Assembly: GCA_902762565.1 (NCBI GenBank)
Contig: CACWOS010000035.1
Coordinates: 1 to 49,766 of the forward strand
Reading direction: 5' to 3'
Length of the DNA: 49,766 nucleotides
From: an uncultured Prevotellaceae bacterium
GTDB lineage: Bacteria > Bacteroidota > Bacteroidia > Bacteroidales > Bacteroidaceae
Positions 40,798-49,609 of the stretch are shown one piece after another. Position 1 is the first letter of the stretch, and each line of letters begins with the position of its first letter. The notes below the pieces were generated by a model. The model had not been told where the DNA came from. It worked only from the letters and a program-made list of their open reading frames with translations, and searched no databases. The translations under genes and the position numbers were made by a program.

Positions 40798-42033
40798 TTA
40801 CTTTAAAAGTGAAGCAGGAGCCTCGGGTGTGAAGTCGTTGGTAGAATTGTTGGTATCGATATACTTACCTTTGGCATCCTGTTTACGGATGACTGATTTA
40901 TTGAAACGGGTCTCATCGCGATCTACCTTGCCGCAGTAGGTCCAACCGGCATCGATGCTGGCGTCGAGCACGTTCCACTCACGTACAGACTCAACACTCA
41001 GGTTTACACCGTCCAAAATCCATGCATTGGGAACCTTGTAGATACCCTTCTTGGTCATCTCCTTAGAGAAATCTCCGAAGACAAACAGATATTTAGCATC
41101 GTAGACATTGTTCTGCAACCAGTCTTCCTTTGTAGTCTTCATCTTGGCGATAGCCATTGAGTTGAAGCCACGGCTATGGAACTGATAGATAGTAGCCGTA
41201 TAGCAATACCACTTGTCGAGGTTAGGAGCCGTGCCGTCGGGATCGGTGAAGTTGGCGTTCGATGACTCGTCGTAGAACTCGAAATCGGCACCGCTCAAGT
41301 CGATGGAGTTGGGCTGCTCAGCCTTGTGGTTGATGGCATTGACAGCCAACGTCAGCGATGCACCCGGCTCTACTGGAACACTCTTACCTGTACCGGGAAT
41401 CATATAGCATGCCTGTACAGAGAAGTCAGTTGACATGATGTCGGGTGTATAGTCTTGTTTCTGAGTAGTCAGGAATGCTGACTCCAATACGGCGATGCTG
41501 TCGGCATAGAGCGTTACGTCAGAGTTATTGGTAATTCTGATGTACTGGTCGCCACTGTAAGAGCCACCTTCAGCGGTGCTGGTGCCGGTGAAGAAGATTT
41601 CGCTGATGACAAAACCGCCTTGTGCAGTAAAGGTAGAGACAGTCAGCTTCAGCGATGAAGACTTCTCAGAAATGCTCACATTGTCTGATTTGACTTCAAA
41701 GTCCTTCTGTCCGGCAACTCCGTTCAGCGTGAAGTCGAGGTGTCCCTTCATGGCAACGTTATAGGTGCCTTCCTCCAGGTTATTCAACTGCAACTGATAG
41801 TTGTTTCCATTCTTCAGAAACTGGTCGTTGGCCACGTTTACAACTTTCTGTGTCTGCACATTGGTGACAATAGCACTTGCGTTTGTCAATACGGCATTCT
41901 CCAGGTTGGAGGGAATCTCCAGCGTCAGGGACGTCAGGGGAACAACGGGTGTTTTGTCATCACTACTACAGGACGTCATAAAGAGTCCGATACTTAGCAT
42001 CATCATGATGCTCAAAAATACAGTCTTTTTCAT
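40798..42033 (-). CDS. DUF4876 lipoprotein
   Basis: 411 residues with lipobox MTSC (Cys22). An N-terminal beta domain (about 30-135) is followed by FVISEIFFTGTSTAEGGSYS and QYIRITNNSDVTLYADSIAV, the DUF4876 core with a lamin-tail-like appearance. In Bacteroidales DUF4876 proteins are encoded beside a TonB-dependent receptor and a DUF6850 barrel, as here. The function is unknown; a surface-exposed ligand-binding or capture role is an inference from the neighbours. Confidence 0.88.
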   Translation of the reverse strand: MKKTVFLSIMMMLSIGLFMTSCSSDDKTPVVPLTSLTLEIPSNLENAVLTNASAIVTNVQTQKVVNVANDQFLKNGNNYQLQLNNLEEGTYNVAMKGHLDFTLNGVAGQKDFEVKSDNVSISEKSSSLKLTVSTFTAQGGFVISEIFFTGTSTAEGGSYSGDQYIRITNNSDVTLYADSIAVLESAFLTTQKQDYTPDIMSTDFSVQACYMIPGTGKSVPVEPGASLTLAVNAINHKAEQPNSIDLSGADFEFYDESSNANFTDPDGTAPNLDKWYCYTATIYQFHSRGFNSMAIAKMKTTKEDWLQNNVYDAKYLFVFGDFSKEMTKKGIYKVPNAWILDGVNLSVESVREWNVLDASIDAGWTYCGKVDRDETRFNKSVIRKQDAKGKYIDTNNSTNDFTPEAPASLLK

Positions 42034-42064
42034 TTTCTTTTTTGTTTTTGTTGATATTGTGTGA

Positions 42065-43558
42065 TTAAAATGTAATTCCTACTGAAGCATGCAAGTCCAG
42101 TTGGTGACTTCCCAAAGAACACAAGACCGCTGCCAGCGCCACTTTTGCAAAGAGCCCATAATGACCACCTGGCAGCGCATAGTCTGCACGCACGCTTGCT
42201 CCCAGATCCGTATAGTTGGCTTTTGAATAGTCATGCTTGTGATTTACATAGCGTACAGTCTTTGCGTCCATGTTTGCGTAAGGCATCACTACTTGGTCAT
42301 CCACATGAGCCGTGTAGGCTGCACGTGCATCCATCGTCAGTCGCATGGCTGATGACAGGGTTGCAAAACATTGGCCTTTCAGTTCGCCATACAGTTGACT
42401 GAAATCCATCTGACGGTGTGGATAAACATATTCCTCGGTCTGACGGCGGTAACCAGCTTGGGCAGAAATATGCCATAACTGTTGTCCATAGATACCACCC
42501 ACCGATGTCTCAAACAGATGGTTCTTATACATTGTCAGACAGGCGATAACAGGGAAGTATCGTGCATTGGACGTACCTCCGATATGCTCATCGCCAGTAC
42601 GCTTGGTATAGTCGACCTTGCCATACAATGCCAACCGACTGTCGCCATGATGTTTCCAACCAATGGTCGCTCCCACATGTTCGCGGTAAAGGTCGGTCAG
42701 GGGCATGGAGTTGTACTCTGCCAGTTTACGATGATAACGATGTTCATCTAGTGAAAGGTCGGCATAGAATCCTCGTGCGTTAATGGGATAAGCGTTCAAT
42801 AGCAGGGCGACGCCACCACCATCGTAGTACAGGCTGCGCTTGTCGCCTGAGAAACGGCTATACTCGGTACCGAGTCCCGTCATCTGATATTCTGGAATGA
42901 CGCCCTCCTCGTTGTAGAAGTCCACACTATTGGTTTGCTTATAGATGTTACCCTCAATAGCTGCACCTATGCGATAGGTTTCCATCTCACGACCAGCTCC
43001 TATTCGCAGTTGGAGTTCTGTCACCACACCTCGCATACGAGGATCCTGATCGCGATACTCCTGTTCAGCACGTACCAGCATTTCTGCTCCCAGCAGCCAT
43101 TTCTGTAGCTGGGTAGCATATCCCCCGGAGAATAGATATTGTTCACGATGGGTGTCACCTCCCAGCGTGTCGGCCAGGACGTAGGGCTGAATAAGGTCAT
43201 AGTCGGAAGTCGAGTTCCACGTTACGCCTTTCTGTTTGCCTGTCATGTACGATGCTGTTCCCCAAACAGATGTGCGCTCCGATAGTTTCAGGAACGTTTC
43301 TACTCCTAAAGAGGGTAAGGTGTTTCCTTTGCCTTTCTCCAAGACGAAAGCCTCCGACTGATGACGCATATCGATGTTCAGCGACAATTCCGAGAGTGAT
43401 GTGCTGTAAGCCATGCCGTGCAATGCGGGGTTCAGGCGTGCCTCGCTATCGATGGCGCGCCATAGGGAGTGGTGCTCCACCAATGCTGAGTCGGCATTTG
43501 CGGCACCAGCCCATGCAGAATGGCAACACATCATGATATATAATAGCAGTCTCTTCAT
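42065..43558 (-). CDS. DUF6850 outer-membrane beta-barrel protein
   Basis: 497 residues starting MKRLLLYIMMCCHSAWAG; the ATG at 43558 follows the previous stop by one base. After the signal peptide comes a run of amphipathic beta strands typical of outer-membrane barrels, ending ...LHASVGITF with a C-terminal Phe. The opening HHSLWRAIDSEARLNPALHG is characteristic of the DUF6850 family. Role unknown; always seen with TonB/DUF4876 partners as far as I know. Confidence 0.85.
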   Translation of the reverse strand: MKRLLLYIMMCCHSAWAGAANADSALVEHHSLWRAIDSEARLNPALHGMAYSTSLSELSLNIDMRHQSEAFVLEKGKGNTLPSLGVETFLKLSERTSVWGTASYMTGKQKGVTWNSTSDYDLIQPYVLADTLGGDTHREQYLFSGGYATQLQKWLLGAEMLVRAEQEYRDQDPRMRGVVTELQLRIGAGREMETYRIGAAIEGNIYKQTNSVDFYNEEGVIPEYQMTGLGTEYSRFSGDKRSLYYDGGGVALLLNAYPINARGFYADLSLDEHRYHRKLAEYNSMPLTDLYREHVGATIGWKHHGDSRLALYGKVDYTKRTGDEHIGGTSNARYFPVIACLTMYKNHLFETSVGGIYGQQLWHISAQAGYRRQTEEYVYPHRQMDFSQLYGELKGQCFATLSSAMRLTMDARAAYTAHVDDQVVMPYANMDAKTVRYVNHKHDYSKANYTDLGASVRADYALPGGHYGLFAKVALAAVLCSLGSHQLDLHASVGITF

Positions 43559-43559
43559 G

Positions 43560-43943
43560 TCAATCAAGGAAAATGAGATTTAATCTTGTGGCATTACTTC
43601 CGGTTCCAACCAACTCCACATAGTCTGTCTGTGCCCTGAACTGGCGCAAGCGGATGTTGCCGCTGGCATCTTGACAGGTTGCAACGCCTTCGATGAGTAT
43701 TTGGTAAGCACCTCGCAGCAACTCAACCCGCAGGATGGCCCCATCGAAGTTGGCCGTCGTGGTCACCTGACGGGTGTTGACATTCGTGAGTTCTGCCTGT
43801 GCCTGTACTTGGGTAATCGTGATGCCTTCGTCTACAGCAAGATTGATGACAGCTGTGGCAAACAGGTCGTTCTCTCCCTGATGACAGGCTGTCAAAGAAA
43901 GAAACCCCAACGTCAATACAATATAAGTTGCTATGTGTTTCAT
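43560..43943 (-). CDS. Small lipoprotein of the TonB/DUF4876 operon
   Basis: 127 residues; lipobox SLTAC (Cys20). The rest is an all-beta domain (ITITQVQAQAELTNVNTRQV, GAILRVELLRGAYQILIEG) that resembles the N-terminal domain of the DUF4876 protein in the same operon (TLEIPSNLENAVLTNASAIV, VTNVQTQKV), so the two may bind a common partner. It overlaps the TonB receptor gene by four bases. No named family recognised. Confidence 0.75.
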   Translation of the reverse strand: MKHIATYIVLTLGFLSLTACHQGENDLFATAVINLAVDEGITITQVQAQAELTNVNTRQVTTTANFDGAILRVELLRGAYQILIEGVATCQDASGNIRLRQFRAQTDYVELVGTGSNATRLNLIFLD

Positions 43944-46681
43944 ATCTTAATATTCATTTCCAGTCCGAAATAAGGGGTGACATGTCGGCGGATGGTGGTG
44001 CCGCGACTGTCGTAATCGGGTGTGTAGTCCCACAGCTTGTTGCAGAACATGGCCACATTCAACCGCTCTCCAAAGAGTTTCTTGGTCACCTTGAAGTTCA
44101 GGTTCATAGCAAAGGGCACACGGTCCTTCTCAAACTGTGATGCCGAGTAATCTCTGACGAGCCAGCGCAAGTAGGTGTCATTGGCATATTCGTCCTTCCA
44201 TTCATGTATGCTACCGTCGGGGGCAATGTACTGCACAGGATAGTTGCTGGTTTCCTTGCGCTGGGAAGTGGTAAACCACAGGCATTGGGCCGAGACTGAG
44301 AAACCCAACTTCAGCTTGGGCACATCGGTGTCGAGCGTGAAATTCGTGTTCAGCGACTCACGCACATAGCCGTCGTCGTTGGCATAGAGTCCCACATACT
44401 GTATCTGACGGTTGTCGATGACTTGATAGGGCCGATAGCTGTCTACGATGGAGTTGTCATAGGTCGTGCGGAAGTAGGCACCATTGATGGTCAGACGTGT
44501 CAGGATGACTGGCAGTCGGACGGTTTCGAGTGTATATTCTATTCCTTCTTTCTGCGTCATGCTGCCATTGGTGTAGTTGCTGTAGCCTGCCAGTTCATCC
44601 ATTTCCGTATAGGGAAGATCAGCTAAAGAAGGCTGACTGGTCAGCGAGGCGGCATCAATGCCCGATGTGTCATACTGCTTGTAGCGATAAGTTTCGTAGT
44701 ACGACTGGTTGCGGAAACCAGACGACATCTTCTCGCGGAACAGGGTTACCGATAGGCGGTTACCACCAATCTGAATATCTGTCGACACCTCCCACTTTAG
44801 ATTGCGTGCTGGTTCCAACGCCACGTTGCGAGGGTCACGGATATATGTCATCAGATTGATGCGCCGGTAGTCAGGATTGTCGTGGTAGTAGTTCAGTTGC
44901 ACGAAGTCGATATAGAGCTTGTCGGGAAACAGCTGTTCCATTGTAGGCATCTTGGTATGCTGACCCACTCCGCCAGCTATACGGATGAACGTTGGCTGGC
45001 CAAATAGCGTAAAGCGGGGGAAGGTGAAACCGATGTTAGCACGCGGATCCCAGTACCATTTGCCGTGCATCAGGTATTCCGACGGCAGATTCTTCATCTG
45101 TGTGGCACGAATGCCAGCCAATAGCTCCAACGTACCTATCGCGGTGGGCCACTTGACATTCTCCTCAGCGTAGGCAGACAGGCGTCGGTTGGCTGGAATA
45201 TCCGACAGTTTGCGCTGACGTGAAGAAATACCCGTATAGACGGGCGTATAGGGATCGAATATCTGTCCACGTCCCAGATTCTTGTCCAGATTCCAGTCCA
45301 GTCCTAATAATAGGGTATTCGACACCTTATTGCTGGGCACTTGCAAACGAGCGTTTAGCTTTGCATAGACATTCAGAGGCTTGCCTTCAGTCTCGTGGTG
45401 TCCCATATATTTAAATGGTAGGATATAGGCATCGTTCTCGCCCTCTTCCTTGGCCAATGGAGCTATCGTCATTCGTGATAGTTGCACCAGACGCGTGCGC
45501 TCCAGAAGGTCGTATTCATAGGACGAAGACAATGTGGCATCTATAGACTTGAGCCATATCTGGCGTTTCATCTTCAGTTGCAGGGAAACCAATGCCGCAT
45601 AACGGTTATAGCTCGAACGGTAAGAGTCTTCATTGCTATGGTTCAAATCGGGGTCTACCTTGTCGTCATCAAACGAGCCTGTATAGTCGAGGTTGGTCGA
45701 TAGTCCCAGTCGATAGTCCTCGTGCTCCCACGTTTTGTGTAGTCGTGCAGAGAATGTCAGTCGCTTGTAGTTTTCCAGACGATTGCGAGGATCGGCCTTG
45801 GCATTCAGATAGTCGGCACTCAGGTTCAGACTCAATCGACGCTCCTTCCACTCCAACCCCTTGGCGACATAGAACAACTTTGACCCCATGTCACTTTTTA
45901 GACGGAAATTCAGATCATGTCCACCCTGACGACGTTCTATTTTAACCAATCCACTGGTCAGATCGCCATATTCTACAGAGGGAATGCCACGCACCACCTC
46001 TACGCTTTCAATGTCGTCTGTCGATATGGCACGCATGTCTACGCCACTATTCACATTATCACGATTAGTGGCTACCGCGTCCCATGCTCCAGCCAGATAC
46101 TGCATATTGGCATTGGTTGAAATGGGAGCGCCGTCCACAACGAAGCTGGTGCCCAGCGATGAGGTAGAATAATTGCTGCTACTGATAGGTATCTCGCGGA
46201 TATGGATATTGTTGGGCGTGGTCAGTGAAGGGTCGCTGCTGCGTCCACCAGGCAACAGTTCCAGCAAATCGGCAAAGCTCGATGGCTGTAAGTGTTCCAT
46301 CGCATGTTTCTCAATGCGTGAGGCACTGGTCAGTCCGTGACTCTCCTGTGCCGTTACCACCACCTCGCCCAGCTTGCTCACCTCGGCCTCCAATTGAAGC
46401 GTGAGGTTGGATGTCTGAGGCCTGACATTAACCACTAGTGGCTTATAGCCAATATAGGTTATTCTAATTTGCTGAGGATAATTATTTTTAGGTATCACAA
46501 ACTTACCTTCGCCATCAGTTACTGTCAGCGGCTTGCGTCTTGCAACATCCGATATGGTGGCTCCGATGATGGGATCGTGCGTATCCTTGTCAACTATAAT
46601 TCCACGCATAACGTCCTGTGCGTTAGTAAATTGCGCTATCATCATCACGATGATAGTATATAAGAATCGTTGTATCTGCAT
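43940..46681 (-). CDS. TonB-dependent outer-membrane receptor
   Basis: 913 residues. Signal peptide 1-21; carboxypeptidase-regulatory-like domain (about 23-105, MRGIIVDKDTHDPIIGATIS); plug (about 115-240, with FADLLELLPGGRSSDP); then a 22-strand barrel ending YFGLEMNIKI. No SusD partner follows, so it is of the siderophore/metal/small-molecule kind rather than a glycan importer. The operon adds a lipoprotein, a DUF6850 barrel, a DUF4876 lipoprotein and an M16 protease. Expression is probably set by the shared element at 46724-46752. The ligand is unknown. Confidence 0.93.
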   Translation of the reverse strand: MQIQRFLYTIIVMMIAQFTNAQDVMRGIIVDKDTHDPIIGATISDVARRKPLTVTDGEGKFVIPKNNYPQQIRITYIGYKPLVVNVRPQTSNLTLQLEAEVSKLGEVVVTAQESHGLTSASRIEKHAMEHLQPSSFADLLELLPGGRSSDPSLTTPNNIHIREIPISSSNYSTSSLGTSFVVDGAPISTNANMQYLAGAWDAVATNRDNVNSGVDMRAISTDDIESVEVVRGIPSVEYGDLTSGLVKIERRQGGHDLNFRLKSDMGSKLFYVAKGLEWKERRLSLNLSADYLNAKADPRNRLENYKRLTFSARLHKTWEHEDYRLGLSTNLDYTGSFDDDKVDPDLNHSNEDSYRSSYNRYAALVSLQLKMKRQIWLKSIDATLSSSYEYDLLERTRLVQLSRMTIAPLAKEEGENDAYILPFKYMGHHETEGKPLNVYAKLNARLQVPSNKVSNTLLLGLDWNLDKNLGRGQIFDPYTPVYTGISSRQRKLSDIPANRRLSAYAEENVKWPTAIGTLELLAGIRATQMKNLPSEYLMHGKWYWDPRANIGFTFPRFTLFGQPTFIRIAGGVGQHTKMPTMEQLFPDKLYIDFVQLNYYHDNPDYRRINLMTYIRDPRNVALEPARNLKWEVSTDIQIGGNRLSVTLFREKMSSGFRNQSYYETYRYKQYDTSGIDAASLTSQPSLADLPYTEMDELAGYSNYTNGSMTQKEGIEYTLETVRLPVILTRLTINGAYFRTTYDNSIVDSYRPYQVIDNRQIQYVGLYANDDGYVRESLNTNFTLDTDVPKLKLGFSVSAQCLWFTTSQRKETSNYPVQYIAPDGSIHEWKDEYANDTYLRWLVRDYSASQFEKDRVPFAMNLNFKVTKKLFGERLNVAMFCNKLWDYTPDYDSRGTTIRRHVTPYFGLEMNIKI

Positions 46682-46699
46682 ACTTATTCAAATGATATA

Positions 46700-46752
46700 C
46701 AAAGGTACTCATTTTTTATATGATGCACAATACCTAAAATAGAGTGTTTTAA
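46700..46752 (-). promoter_or_regulatory. Shared upstream element plus promoter, copy 2 (TonB operon)
   Basis: On the minus strand TTAAAACACTC, then TTTTAGGTATTGTGCA, exactly 16 bases, then TACCTTTG (46707-46700). It precedes the TonB receptor by about 20 bases. Confidence 0.8.
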
Positions 46753-46828
46753 AAAAATAGTGACTGACCATCACAGCCAGCCACTTCGTTACTAAACAAA
46801 GACTACTTTATGAATTTTATCCCTGTGA

Positions 46829-47323
46829 TTATAAGCAGGGAGTGATGGCGGCGATCCAAGCCTCGATACGAGTGTCGGTCTTGTCATCCTCGTTGATGTC
46901 GTCAAGGGGTAGACCGATGAACTTGCCGTCAATCACGGCCTCCGAGTCGTCGAAGGTGTAGCCGTCGGTCTCCACGCTGCCGATGAACTTGGCACCGCTA
47001 TCCTTGATGCCGTTGTAGAGTTCGCCTATGCCGCCTACGAAGGTATCGCTATAGGTAGAGCAGTCGCCACAGCCGAAGAGGGCGATGGTTTTGCCGCTCA
47101 AGTCAGCACTTTGGAGCGTCTTCAGACCGTCGTACCAGTCATCCTGCAATTCGCCTGCGCCCCATGTCGAGGTGCCGAGAATCAAGTTCTGGTTGGCGGC
47201 CACGATGTCGGCTGTCAAGTCCTGTACGTTCAGGGCCTCGCAGCCCAGTTGCGAGGCTATCTTCTCAGCGATGGCCTCACAGGTTCCCGTCGAGGAACCA
47301 TAGATTACAATTGTTGCGTTCAT
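46829..47323 (-). CDS. fldA: Flavodoxin
   Basis: 164 residues. The FMN phosphate loop GSSTGTCEAIA follows the first strand; the isoalloxazine-flanking loops are TSTWGAGELQDDWYDGL and FGCGDCSTYSDTFVGG. Length indicates a long-chain flavodoxin. It is a low-potential electron carrier that replaces ferredoxin when iron is short. It is preceded by DUF2023, which is often fused to or paired with flavodoxin in this phylum, and shares its upstream element with the TonB operon. Confidence 0.95.
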   Translation of the reverse strand: MNATIVIYGSSTGTCEAIAEKIASQLGCEALNVQDLTADIVAANQNLILGTSTWGAGELQDDWYDGLKTLQSADLSGKTIALFGCGDCSTYSDTFVGGIGELYNGIKDSGAKFIGSVETDGYTFDDSEAVIDGKFIGLPLDDINEDDKTDTRIEAWIAAITPCL

Positions 47324-47342
47324 TACTTATATAATTATGTGG

Positions 47343-47729
47343 TTAATTCTTGTTGATGCAATGTCCGTCACACTCACCTTTACAACCGTTTTTACGCTTG
47401 CAGTAGCGTTCGCATTGTGCGCAGATGTCGTAGCCGAGCATGGCGCCTAGGATAAAGTCCTCTTCAGGCGTGAGCTCGTTCAATGGACGAGTGACGATAA
47501 GCCGGATAGCCTCCAGACATTCACGTCGTCCGAAGTAAATGTTCTGATTCTGTCGTCCTGCAGGCTGTAGCAAGTATGGAATACCTTGGCTCTCCAGTCG
47601 CTGAATGGTTTGCTCACTATATTTCTTATTACAGGTGAACAGCACCATGTGGCGCACACCTTTATGCAGCTCATAAATGTGGTTCATCAAAACCTTAAGC
47701 TCTGTGGAAATCGTTGTCGTCGTTCTCAT
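47343..47729 (-). CDS. DUF2023 family protein, partner of flavodoxin
   Basis: 128 residues. The core ELKVLMNHIYELHKGVRHMV and GIPYLLQPAGRQNQNIYFG matches DUF2023, a family found next to flavodoxin genes. A C-terminal cysteine-rich tail (Cys103, 106, 110, 116, 120, 124) is extra and could bind zinc or an Fe-S cluster. It starts the two-gene operon, 19 bases ahead of fldA. Function is unknown; a regulatory or electron-transfer partner role is inferred. Confidence 0.87.
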   Translation of the reverse strand: MRTTTTISTELKVLMNHIYELHKGVRHMVLFTCNKKYSEQTIQRLESQGIPYLLQPAGRQNQNIYFGRRECLEAIRLIVTRPLNELTPEEDFILGAMLGYDICAQCERYCKRKNGCKGECDGHCINKN

Positions 47730-47754
47730 TTTTTGTTGCTTTTAATTTCGGGTG

Positions 47755-47818
47755 CAAAATTAGAGAGAAAAAACGAAGTGCACAATACCTAAAAACGAGT
47801 GTTTTAAGCATTGCGCAC
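47755..47818 (-). promoter_or_regulatory. Shared upstream element plus promoter, copy 3 (DUF2023-flavodoxin)
   Basis: On the minus strand GCTTAAAACACTC, TTTTTAGGTATTGTGCA, exactly 16 bases, then TAATTTTG (47762-47755). The dyad arms GTGCACAAT and ATTGCGCAC are intact. Confidence 0.8.
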
Positions 47819-47880
47819 AAGCAAAGTCCTGCAAAAGCAGGTTAATCAAAAGTAGGTATTACATACTCTCCTTTAATATC

Positions 47881-49479
47881 TCAATATTCGTATAGCTTAA
47901 TATGTAGCAGTTTCCACTCGCCGACACCGATGCGGGCGTGGCGACCTTGGTGAGTCTGATCACCGTTATGGCGGCGGAGGTATTGCATGGTGCCATCATC
48001 AGCGATTGATACTTCATCTACGGATAGTAGGCCAAGGCGTTTGCCTTTGAACTTTGAACTTTGAGTTTTAAGCTTTGAGTTGTTTCCGCCAGCTTCGGCG
48101 AAACCGTCTTCGCCTAATGTCTTTTGCTGCTCTTGTTGTTTCTCCGTAGGCGTCTTGAAGTCAATGACCACACCGCTACCAGCCAACAGATAGTCGAATT
48201 GGCCAAGACGAATGAGCATGGCTCCGCCCTCAGGCCATGTAGTGCCGTCGGTGGCACGAGGGTCCCAAGGTAGGGTGAAGTAGTGGCGACAGGTCATTAC
48301 CACACCATTATCATCTATGACGCGTTCGCGGTCTTCCTGGTCAAAGAGAAGGCCCCAAGTTTTCAAATTGACAATTGACAATTGATAATTGAAAATTTGT
48401 CGCAGCAGGTTGTAGGCCTGTGTCACAGACTCCGTTTCCTTTGCGCTGGCCTGGTCGATGGCGAAGGGCGAGAAACCTAAAGCCTGATGCTCGCCGAAGG
48501 CATAGAGGGCGCGCACACCGCTATTCTCGCAGCATCGGCTCTCTGGGATAAAGAGACGATTCTTTACTTTCCCGCCATCTTGAGGCCGCAACGGCATCGC
48601 ATACTGTGCACACCACGACTTGAAGCCTGAATCATAGATGTCGGGAGCGAGCAGGTCGATGCTCGGTGCACCCTCGTGCCAGAAGTCTATGAGATGAGCC
48701 AACGGGCCTGCCGACGGATATTCGCCAGGACGGCGCCCACGACTGTTCATCGCGGCATTCACATATAGCGGCATGTCGTGCAACTCGCGGGCTGCCTTAG
48801 CCAGATGCTCCACGTAGCGAGCATAGCTCAGTGCCATGAATTTCTCGTCGGCATATTCATCTGTGCCGTAGCGCTCTTCCCAGCGCTCCTTTTTATAGGC
48901 CTTCTCTGCCAACGGCGAATGATCGCGTGCCGACTCCAGCATACCGATTTCGTTTTCTATCTGCATCATGATGACCACCTCGCGCAGCGGGTCTTTCTCA
49001 CGGATATGTCGCATGAGTGCCGAGAACGCTTTGAGGTCGGCCTGCAGCACATTGTCGCTGAAGCACGAGGCAATCTCCATCTGTTTCCCTTCGGCAGTCA
49101 TCGCCCGTGGGAACCGCTTCGTATCCTGCTTGAACCATGCAGGCGCATAGCACGACATCGAGTTCTTCCACGCGCCGAACCAAAGTAAAACCACGTGTAA
49201 CTGCTCACGTCGCGCCACGTCGATGGTGCGGTCGATGAGGGTAAAGTCGAATTCCCCTTCCACAGGTTCCATTAATTCCCAATAAGCAGGCACGAGCACC
49301 GTGTTCAGTCCCAACGTCCGCATCCGTGGCATCACCTCATCGATGTCAGCCACTGAAGTAGCTGCCGAATTGCTCAACTCACCGCCGAGGATTGGGTAGG
49401 GCAACATCGATAGCCTGTCAGCTGCAAAGGCACATTGCATCGCGATTAGTGCCATCAGTGAAATAATCAGTCTTTTCAT
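47881..49479 (-). CDS. Clan GH-A glycoside hydrolase (GH35/42-like, DUF5597 type)
   Basis: 532 residues; signal peptide 1-19. TIM-barrel catalytic domain about 20-340: acid/base Glu177 in MMQIENEIGM, nucleophile Glu313 in FIPESRCCEN, with LNTVLVPAYWELMEP near the start. The C-terminal beta domain fits DUF5597-containing beta-galactosidase-like enzymes. Two low-complexity stretches interrupt it: IFNYQLSIVNLKTW (DNA 48362-48400) and NSKLKTQSSKFKGK (DNA 48044-48084). Both come from AATTGACA- and AACTTTGA-type simple repeats. Substrate uncertain. Single gene, with promoter box at 49499-49506. Confidence 0.88.
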   Translation of the reverse strand: MKRLIISLMALIAMQCAFAADRLSMLPYPILGGELSNSAATSVADIDEVMPRMRTLGLNTVLVPAYWELMEPVEGEFDFTLIDRTIDVARREQLHVVLLWFGAWKNSMSCYAPAWFKQDTKRFPRAMTAEGKQMEIASCFSDNVLQADLKAFSALMRHIREKDPLREVVIMMQIENEIGMLESARDHSPLAEKAYKKERWEERYGTDEYADEKFMALSYARYVEHLAKAARELHDMPLYVNAAMNSRGRRPGEYPSAGPLAHLIDFWHEGAPSIDLLAPDIYDSGFKSWCAQYAMPLRPQDGGKVKNRLFIPESRCCENSGVRALYAFGEHQALGFSPFAIDQASAKETESVTQAYNLLRQIFNYQLSIVNLKTWGLLFDQEDRERVIDDNGVVMTCRHYFTLPWDPRATDGTTWPEGGAMLIRLGQFDYLLAGSGVVIDFKTPTEKQQEQQKTLGEDGFAEAGGNNSKLKTQSSKFKGKRLGLLSVDEVSIADDGTMQYLRRHNGDQTHQGRHARIGVGEWKLLHIKLYEY

Positions 49480-49498
49480 GTTTTATTTTTCTGCACTG

Positions 49499-49506
49499 CA
49501 AAGATA
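49499..49506 (-). promoter_or_regulatory. -7 promoter box of the GH-A hydrolase gene
   Basis: TATCTTTG on the minus strand, 19 bases before the ATG. Confidence 0.65.
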
Positions 49507-49507
49507 C

Positions 49508-49537
49508 AAAAAAATCCCAGACATATCACTATGTCTG
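49508..49537 (-). terminator. Intrinsic terminator of the right-edge gene
   Basis: CAGACATA (49518-49525) pairs with TATGTCTG (49530-49537) around a four-base loop; on the minus strand a run of seven T follows (49514-49508). Confidence 0.75.
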
Positions 49538-49609
49538 AGACTTTGATGCGCAATTTTTAGGCTTTATTGGGAAATCAGAACCCAATCGAGCCGTGGCTCA
49601 CTTCTCACT

